From: Pseudomonadota bacterium
GTDB taxonomy: Bacteria > Pseudomonadota > Gammaproteobacteria > Enterobacterales > Succinivibrionaceae
Direction: 5' to 3'
DNA length: 10,229 nt
NCBI GenBank assembly: GCA_023460615.1
Contig: JAEWPL010000067.1
Location: 1 to 10,229 of the forward strand
In this document: positions 5,385 through 10,229 of the stretch, in pieces
Numbering within the stretch: the first letter of the stretch is position 1
How the letters are laid out: each line of letters starts with the position of its first letter
Program-made: the position numbers and the translations under genes
The notes under the pieces: model-generated
Databases searched by the model: none
The model's input: only the letters and a program-made list of their open reading frames with translations
Told to the model about the DNA's origin: nothing

Positions 5385-6497
5385 ATGATAGATGGAATTT
5401 CTCAGAATCAGATGTCGCCTTCATCCTCACAGCAGTCGGCTTTGCAAACAGGAAATTCGATTGGAACTCTGTCGAATATGGAGTTCCAGTTAATTGATGA
5501 TCCAGTATCAGCCCTCGAGGATAGTGCTGAAGAGCTTACATTCTGTAAAGATAATTCAAAACAGGTCAAATTAGCAGATCGAAAGCAGAAAGCTTCAAAA
5601 CAGCACGTAGAGGAGCTGATAGAAAAATTCTCAAAAGCAACAGCGCTTTATAATAACAAGGATGATAATACTCCCCAAAGACTGCTTGATGCATGGAAAA
5701 ACAGTAGGGGGAGCTTTAATGCGCTTATTAAATCACTTGAGGAAAGTGGATCACATGCATCAAGTTCGTATGTATTTATAAAAGAGCAGCTAGATAAAGA
5801 AACTGATCCTCATATTAAGACAGAACTTGAAAAAGCAGCTGATGATCTTTTCAGAAACAAAAAGTCAGAGATCCTTGCAGCAGTAAATATTGTAGATCTT
5901 GCCGCTTCTAATCAAGAACTAGGAGATACTTATCAGTTATGTATTTCCTACAGTGACATAATCAACAAATTTTCATCCCCTTCTCAGATGCTTGATTATA
6001 TTGAGCAAAAGTTCAATGCTAGCAAACAGGATCAGGGAATAGATTTTATGATCAAAGCCCTATCAGTAGATCTTTCAAGTATACAGCACTCAAATGACGT
6101 ATCAGCTCTGGAAATTGTAGGCTCTAACCTTGCAAAGGTCAGAGTATTGAATAGTTCACAAAGATCACTTGATGTTACTTCAAAGCGTATAAAAAATGCT
6201 GCAGGCGCTGAGAACTGCGAACTTAGTGGCAAAAAAATACTAAGCAGGATTTTAAACCTTTCAAATTCCAGATTTATTCAGTCGACACAGGTTAGAGCTG
6301 TTTATGAGGAGTTACCTAAAGCTAATCCTGAAAAAGAAGTTATTTTTGCTCAGGAGCTGTTAAATGCCTGCAGAAATCTGTCAGTTGAACTGTTTGATGG
6401 TTCTGAAAAAAGGTTGTCTGTAATGGAGGCTGTGCAAAAATTTGTGGATGAGTGCATAGAACGTGAAGATCAATGGTTAGAAAGTGGCGGTAAATAG
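5385..6497 (+). CDS. sctW: SctW (YopN-TyeA / HrpJ family) gatekeeper
   Basis: A 370-residue, soluble, helical protein with a Ser/Gln/Asn-rich N-terminus typical of a secretion signal, then a HrpJ-type helical domain (about residues 45-230) and a C-terminal TyeA-like region (about 280-370, near LSVMEAVQKFVDECIERE). Its length equals YopN plus TyeA (about 293 + 92 in Yersinia), so the two appear fused here, as in many other systems. The gatekeeper binds SctV and blocks effector export until host contact while allowing translocator export. GGAG seven bases before the ATG supports the start. The SycN-like chaperone gene follows after two bases, then sctX, sctY and sctV, the same order as Yersinia yopN-tyeA-sycN-yscX-yscY-yscV. 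Context makes the call strong even though primary sequence is divergent. Confidence 0.82.
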   Translation: MIDGISQNQMSPSSSQQSALQTGNSIGTLSNMEFQLIDDPVSALEDSAEELTFCKDNSKQVKLADRKQKASKQHVEELIEKFSKATALYNNKDDNTPQRLLDAWKNSRGSFNALIKSLEESGSHASSSYVFIKEQLDKETDPHIKTELEKAADDLFRNKKSEILAAVNIVDLAASNQELGDTYQLCISYSDIINKFSSPSQMLDYIEQKFNASKQDQGIDFMIKALSVDLSSIQHSNDVSALEIVGSNLAKVRVLNSSQRSLDVTSKRIKNAAGAENCELSGKKILSRILNLSNSRFIQSTQVRAVYEELPKANPEKEVIFAQELLNACRNLSVELFDGSEKRLSVMEAVQKFVDECIEREDQWLESGGK

Positions 6498-6499
6498 AT

Positions 6500-6871
6500 A
6501 TGATAGAAGCAGAGATTAAGTCATTTTCATCTAGGCTTGGTATTGGGAATATCTCGTTTGATAAGAGTAAGCCTTTATGTTTTATTCTTGATGGAAGATA
6601 TTCTTACTGCCTTGAGTATTCTAAAGGAAATGAGACTTATCTTAATCTTACTGTAGAGTTTTCTTATGATACCTATGATTTGGATTTTTTAGAAAAAGCT
6701 TTTGCTTCTTGTACTTATGAATCTACAAGAGTTATAGACTTTGCTGTGGCATGTCATAAGGATAATCTTATGCTTGTAACCTCACTTAGAGAAGACGTTA
6801 GTGCAGGTGAACTTGAAAATGCAATTATCAATCTTAAGGATCAGGCAGAAAAAATACTTGGAAAAACATAA
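6500..6871 (+). CDS. CesT/Tir-type class I T3SS chaperone, SycN-like
   Basis: A 123-residue acidic protein, the same length as Yersinia SycN, with the class I chaperone pattern: N-terminal helix (IEAEIKSFSSRLGI), beta strands (CFILDGRYSYCLEY, TYLNLTVEFSY, DFAVACHKDNLMLVTSLR) and a C-terminal helix. These dimeric cytoplasmic proteins bind the N-terminus of one secreted protein. Lying directly between sctW and sctX, in the position of sycN, it most likely serves SctW. In Yersinia SycN works as a heterodimer with YscB; no YscB-like gene is present here, so it may act as a homodimer or find a partner elsewhere. It starts two bases after the sctW stop with only a weak ribosome-binding site, suggesting translational coupling. 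Confidence 0.75.
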   Translation: MIEAEIKSFSSRLGIGNISFDKSKPLCFILDGRYSYCLEYSKGNETYLNLTVEFSYDTYDLDFLEKAFASCTYESTRVIDFAVACHKDNLMLVTSLREDVSAGELENAIINLKDQAEKILGKT

Positions 6872-6873
6872 TT

Positions 6874-7236
6874 ATGTCGCAAATTAATTTATTAAATAAT
6901 CATATTGGAGTCAGTTCTGTACTACCTAGTGCAAATGATGCTCACCTGCCTGAATTAAAGGAGCTTTCAACTGCCAAGACAGGAACTGTAAAACTAGATG
7001 ACCTCTATAGAGGGGAAAGTTTTAACAAGGGTATTGATACAAGTCTAATTCCTAAAGTAGGCCATGAGGAGCTTCTTCAGCCAAAGAATTTCAACAGTGC
7101 CATAAAAAGGGCTTATGAAAAAATGTCGACAGTCAAGGATTCAGATGTCAGACATTTTGTAAGAGAAGATATGCAGCCACTTATGGATAACCGTGAATTA
7201 CTAAATGCTTATCTTGGAATGATGGGGATGGCCTAA
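6874..7236 (+). CDS. sctX: SctX (YscX family) early secreted protein
   Basis: A 120-residue protein, matching YscX (about 122). Its N-terminal half is polar and probably disordered, beginning SQINLLNNHIGVSSVL, close in style to the YscX opening with HIG. Its C-terminal half is helical and ends NRELLNAYLGMMGMA. YscX is found only in Ysc-type injectisomes, is itself exported, and with YscY binds SctV and is needed for needle-substrate export. The gene begins two bases after the SycN-like gene and its TAA overlaps the ATG of the next gene (TAATG), as expected for a tightly coupled X-Y pair. Identification rests on length, position and weak motifs, so order is the main support. Confidence 0.75.
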   Translation: MSQINLLNNHIGVSSVLPSANDAHLPELKELSTAKTGTVKLDDLYRGESFNKGIDTSLIPKVGHEELLQPKNFNSAIKRAYEKMSTVKDSDVRHFVREDMQPLMDNRELLNAYLGMMGMA

Positions 7237-7568
7237 TGATAGGAATACTTGAAGAGGATGAACTGTCATCTGTTAAGGTCTTAGCATTCTTTTTTTTTCA
7301 GATACGACACATTGAATCATCAATTAGAGCCGTAAAAGCAATACTTGCCATGTATCCTAAAGATATCTGGGCAAGAGCAATGCTTGTCAGATGTTTTGAT
7401 GCTCTTGAAAATTATCAGAGCGTGATTGATGTAACTGATGACATGATGTTATTTGATTCAAATCCTGAAATAAAGAAGTCAATGGCTCTACTAAGAGCAA
7501 GAGCCATGCAAAAACTTGGAAGAAATGAGGATGTTAGAAAAATACTCAGTGAAATAGGAATGAATTAG
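7236..7568 (+). CDS. sctY: SctY (YscY family) TPR chaperone of SctX
   Basis: A 110-residue helical protein, the size of YscY (about 114). It has TPR-like helix pairs: AVKAILAMYPKDIWARAMLVRCFDALENYQSVIDVTDDM contains the A-x(3)-P and L-x(6)-Y spacing of a tetratricopeptide repeat, and a second partial repeat follows. YscY binds YscX in the cytoplasm. It overlaps sctX by one base, with GGGGA about eight bases before the ATG, and sctV begins three bases after it. Bases 7290-7298 are a run of nine T within codons for four phenylalanines, a possible slippage site. Confidence 0.75.
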   Translation: MIGILEEDELSSVKVLAFFFFQIRHIESSIRAVKAILAMYPKDIWARAMLVRCFDALENYQSVIDVTDDMMLFDSNPEIKKSMALLRARAMQKLGRNEDVRKILSEIGMN

Positions 7569-7571
7569 AAT

Positions 7572-9653
7572 ATGAGTCTATTTGATAGCTGTAGAAATGC
7601 ATCTCTTGTAATAACACGTCATGCTGATTTTGTGTTAGTAGGAATGGTTGTTGCAGTTATAGCACTTATGGTCGTTCCTCTCCCAACTTGGTGTGTAGAT
7701 CTGCTTATTTCAGCAAATCTGTCAATGTCTTTTGTAATTCTGATGATGACAATGTATGCACCAAATGTACTGAGTTTTTCATCTTTTCCAACATTGCTCT
7801 TGTTTACCACTCTTTTTAGAGTAGGTCTGAATATTTCAACAACAAGACTTATTCTTTTGCAGGCTGATGCCGGTGAGATTATCTTTACATTTGGTGAGTT
7901 TGCTGTAGGCGGAAACTTTATTGTCGGTGCTGTGGTTTTTATTATCATTGCGATAGTGCAGTTTCTTGTAATTGCAAAGGGTGCAGAACGTGTATCAGAG
8001 GTTGGTGCAAGATTCTCCTTAGACGCAATGCCAGGAAAACAGATGTCTATTGATGCAGATCTTCGTTCTGGATCTATTGATTCTGAGGAGGCTCAAAAAC
8101 GCAGAGCAGCTGTATCCCTTGAAAGCCAAATGTATGGTGCCATGGATGGTGCTATGAAGTTTGTTAAGGGTGATGCTATTGCGGGCCTTTTAATTGCTGC
8201 TGTTAACATTGTTGCAGGAACCATTATTGGTGTAACACAATCTGGTTTGACATCAGGTGAAGCTTTGCAGCTATACGGCGTTTTAACTATTGGTGACGGA
8301 CTTGTTTCTCAGATACCTTCTTTATTAATTGCTATTTCTGCAGGTATTCTTGTTACTCGTTCAGGAGGAGAATCTGACAATGTAGGTGAGCAGATAGGAG
8401 ATCAGATTTTCTCTCAGCCAAGAGCTATGCTCATAGCCTCCATGCTTGTTTTTCTTTTTGCCCTGATCCCTGGTTTTCCAAAAGCTCAGCTTTTTTCTTT
8501 AGCTTTCATTTTAGGTGCCATAGGTTATGCTTTGAAATATATGAAAAAAATGTCTTCTCAAAGCATAGATCCTAAAAAGGAAATTCAGAAAACTCTAAGT
8601 CCTGCAGCTTCAAAGGGAAAGATGGTAAAGTCAGAAGATGATTTTTCGCCTGTAGTTCCCATTATTCTTGATATGTCCCCAGAACTTCATAGCAGCATTG
8701 ATTATAGCATCCTGAATGAAGAGCTTGCTTCATTGAGAAGTGCTCTTTACTTTGATCTTGGTGTTCCATTCCCAGGCGTTAATTTAAGAGAAAATGCACA
8801 GTTAAAAGAGAACGAATATGTGCTGAATCTTGATGAAATTCCTATTGCAAGGGGATGTCTTGAATCTAACTGCGTGCTTGTAAGAGAAGATCCTGATAAC
8901 GTGCGTATGCTAGGAATAGATGTCAAGGAAGGTCTTCCTTTCCTTCCTTCTGAAAAGGCCTGGTGGGTGTCTGAAAGTGAAGCTTATAAGCTTAAGGAAT
9001 TCGGTATTTCATATCTAGAGAAAGAGAAGGTGATTTCTCTTAATCTGTCTCTTGTTCTTGCAAGGCATGCTAGTGATTTTATTGGTCTACAAGAAACAAA
9101 ATTTCTCTTAGATAAGATGGAGGAGAGATCTCCTGACCTTGTGCATGAAGCCACAAGACTTCTTACACTTCAGAAAATTGCTGAAATCTTTAAGAGACTT
9201 GTGCAAGAGCAGATTTCAATAAGAGATTTGCGTGCAATTTTAGAGTCAATAATAGCTTGGGCTCCAAAGGAAAAGGATCTGATTATGTTGTGTGAGTACA
9301 TAAGAACATCCTTAAGTCGTCAAATAAGCTACAAGTACTGTGCAGGTCAGAACATACTCCCGGCAGTTCTTCTAGAGCCAAATGTAGAAGAGGTTATCAG
9401 AAAATCAATTAGACAAACATCGGCAGGATCTTTCCTGGCGCTTGATCCTCAAAGTTCCAAATCAATTCTAGCTGATGCTAAAAGGGCGCTTGGAAATAGA
9501 AAGGGAAAGAATGTTGTTATTATCGCTTCAATCGATATCAGGCGATATGTAAGAAGGCTTATTGAATCTGAATTTTTTGATGTTGCTGTTCTTGATTATC
9601 AGGAATTAACTCCTGAAATATCAGTTCAGCCAGTTGACAGGATCCGAATATAG
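7572..9653 (+). CDS. sctV: SctV (YscV/LcrD/FlhA family) major export-gate protein
   Basis: A 693-residue protein, close to YscV (about 704). The first ~325 residues hold about eight membrane segments with the family (FHIPEP) signature: AERVSEVGARFSLDAMPGKQ at residues 138-157, followed by MSIDADLRSG, and later IGDGLVSQIPSLLIA (240-254). The rest is the cytoplasmic domain that forms a nonameric ring and receives chaperone-substrate complexes and the gatekeeper; it ends with the usual DIRRYVRRLIE...L.Y.E section. The start ATG follows sctY by three bases with a weak ribosome-binding site, implying coupling. It is the last gene of the run starting at filament gene 2 or sctW; a weak hairpin follows. 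No anomaly is visible in the protein. Confidence 0.96.
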   Translation: MSLFDSCRNASLVITRHADFVLVGMVVAVIALMVVPLPTWCVDLLISANLSMSFVILMMTMYAPNVLSFSSFPTLLLFTTLFRVGLNISTTRLILLQADAGEIIFTFGEFAVGGNFIVGAVVFIIIAIVQFLVIAKGAERVSEVGARFSLDAMPGKQMSIDADLRSGSIDSEEAQKRRAAVSLESQMYGAMDGAMKFVKGDAIAGLLIAAVNIVAGTIIGVTQSGLTSGEALQLYGVLTIGDGLVSQIPSLLIAISAGILVTRSGGESDNVGEQIGDQIFSQPRAMLIASMLVFLFALIPGFPKAQLFSLAFILGAIGYALKYMKKMSSQSIDPKKEIQKTLSPAASKGKMVKSEDDFSPVVPIILDMSPELHSSIDYSILNEELASLRSALYFDLGVPFPGVNLRENAQLKENEYVLNLDEIPIARGCLESNCVLVREDPDNVRMLGIDVKEGLPFLPSEKAWWVSESEAYKLKEFGISYLEKEKVISLNLSLVLARHASDFIGLQETKFLLDKMEERSPDLVHEATRLLTLQKIAEIFKRLVQEQISIRDLRAILESIIAWAPKEKDLIMLCEYIRTSLSRQISYKYCAGQNILPAVLLEPNVEEVIRKSIRQTSAGSFLALDPQSSKSILADAKRALGNRKGKNVVIIASIDIRRYVRRLIESEFFDVAVLDYQELTPEISVQPVDRIRI

Positions 9654-9658
9654 TTCAT

Positions 9659-9685
9659 TTATCTTTGATGAAGATAACAGTTTTT
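9659..9685 (+). terminator. Weak terminator after sctV
   Basis: TTATCTT (9659-9665) pairs with AAGATAA (9671-9677) around a 5-base loop, followed by CAGTTTTT. The stem is short and AT-rich, so termination may be partial. It lies five bases after the sctV stop and just before a fresh promoter. Confidence 0.4.
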
Positions 9686-9708
9686 ATAATGAGTGAAAAT
9701 ATTTTTGT

Positions 9709-9744
9709 TATGTAGTTGAATAAATATAACATTCAATCTATACT
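9709..9744 (+). promoter_or_regulatory. Promoter for the SycD-like gene with a degenerate inverted copy of the shared element
   Basis: TTGAAT (9716-9721), 17 bases and TATACT (9739-9744) make a good sigma70-type promoter about 50 bases before the start codon. Bases 9709-9728 match the reverse complement of the 20-mer found at 1555 and 4731 in 15 of 20 positions, with the first nine (TATGTAGTT) exact. That copy overlaps the -35. Promoter call is fairly good; the shared-site call is tentative. Confidence 0.5.
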
Positions 9745-9792
9745 TAAAGCAAATAGGATATAGAAATATATCCAATTATAGGGAGTTGGGTT

Positions 9793-10229
9793 ATGGAAAA
9801 GTCAAATAACAGCGGTTTTGAAAAGAAGGTAGAGGATTTTGTTGCCCTGCTTAAATCAGGTGGCGCTATTGCCGATGTTGCGGGAATAACAGATGAGCAG
9901 CTTGAGTCTTTGTATGCTCTTGCTTATCAGAACTACGCTGTAAAGAGCTATTTGGATGCAAAAAATATTTTTAGAGCGCTGTGTCTTTATGACCATACCC
10001 AGCAGCGTTTTTATATGGGCTTGGCTGCATCACAGCAGGGATTAGGTGAATATGCCGATGCTGCACAGTCTTATTCTTTTGCTTGTTTTATTTCTGGACT
10101 CAAAGATCCTAAGCCTATGTATTATGCAGCAATTTGTCTACTTAAATCTGGAAAAAAAGATGATGCTATTGCTGCTCTTGAATCAATAGAGATCATGGGC
10201 AGAGATAAAAATTCAGAAGACAGAAAATT
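9793..10229 (+). CDS. SycD/LcrH/SicA-type class II translocator chaperone, cut by the window end
   Basis: An open frame of 145 codons reaching the window edge; the family is about 160-170 residues, so little is missing. GGGAG seven bases before the ATG supports the start. After an N-terminal helix and a GGAIADVAGIT segment come three TPR-like repeats. The first has LYALAYQNYAVKSYLDAKNIF, then ALCLYDHTQQRFYMGLAASQ, then YADAAQSYSFACFI and MYYAAICLLKSGKKDDAIAAL. These match the LcrH/SycD consensus (LYxLAFxxYxxGxYxDAxxxFxxLCxLDHxxxRFxxGLGAC). Such chaperones bind the two pore-forming translocators (YopB/YopD type) in the cytoplasm and often feed back on expression. Translocator genes should follow just outside the window. 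It has its own promoter, so it likely begins a separate operon. Confidence 0.92.
   Translation, partial: MEKSNNSGFEKKVEDFVALLKSGGAIADVAGITDEQLESLYALAYQNYAVKSYLDAKNIFRALCLYDHTQQRFYMGLAASQQGLGEYADAAQSYSFACFISGLKDPKPMYYAAICLLKSGKKDDAIAALESIEIMGRDKNSEDRK

Noticed and set aside
1..10229. CRISPR arrays, tRNA or rRNA genes
   Set aside because: No spaced direct repeats, cloverleaf sequence or conserved rRNA segments were seen.

Overview
The window is part of a type III secretion (T3SS, injectisome) locus. The DNA is AT-rich, with Shine-Dalgarno-led, tightly packed genes. The core gene set is Ysc-like: sctW, a SycN-like chaperone, sctX, sctY, sctV and then a SycD/LcrH-type chaperone, in the order known from the Yersinia Ysc and Aeromonas Asc systems. 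A low-GC host-associated gammaproteobacterium fits, possibly an Aeromonadales relative such as a Succinivibrionaceae member. This placement is inference from gene order and composition only; no rRNA or marker gene is present.

Layout: (1) 2-253, the 3' end of sctT. (2) 273-1292 on the minus strand, an IS1634-like transposase-derived gene that seems to lack the DDE core. (3) 1341-1741, a 400-base gap with promoter-like and palindromic sequence. (4) 1742-2653, a two-gene cassette of a small coiled-coil chaperone (CesAB-like) and an EspA-like filament protein, closed by two hairpin terminators. (5) 2829-4357, sctU and sctO. (6) 4385-5339, a second copy of the chaperone/filament pair, here split by an intergenic promoter region. 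(7) 5385-9653, sctW, sycN-like, sctX, sctY and sctV with almost no spacing. (8) 9793 to the window end, a SycD-like translocator chaperone cut by the edge.

The products would work as one machine. SctT, SctU and SctV form the inner-membrane export gate. SctO is the stalk that couples the ATPase to SctV. SctX and SctY are the Ysc-specific early substrate and its chaperone. SctW with its chaperone is the gatekeeper that delays effector export. The SycD-like protein holds the pore-forming translocators, whose genes would be expected just downstream. The two EspA-like proteins would build an extracellular filament or tip extension, each with a CesAB-like partner.

The most unusual point is the combination. 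EspA/CesAB-type genes belong to LEE/SPI-2-type systems, yet here they are duplicated around sctU-sctO inside a Ysc-type locus, and no lcrG/lcrV tip genes lie between sctV and the SycD-like gene. A 20-base sequence containing the palindrome TATGTA-AC-TACATA occurs exactly twice, before cassette 1 and before the second filament gene. A degenerate inverted copy overlaps the -35 of a good promoter before the SycD-like gene. It is a candidate shared operator.
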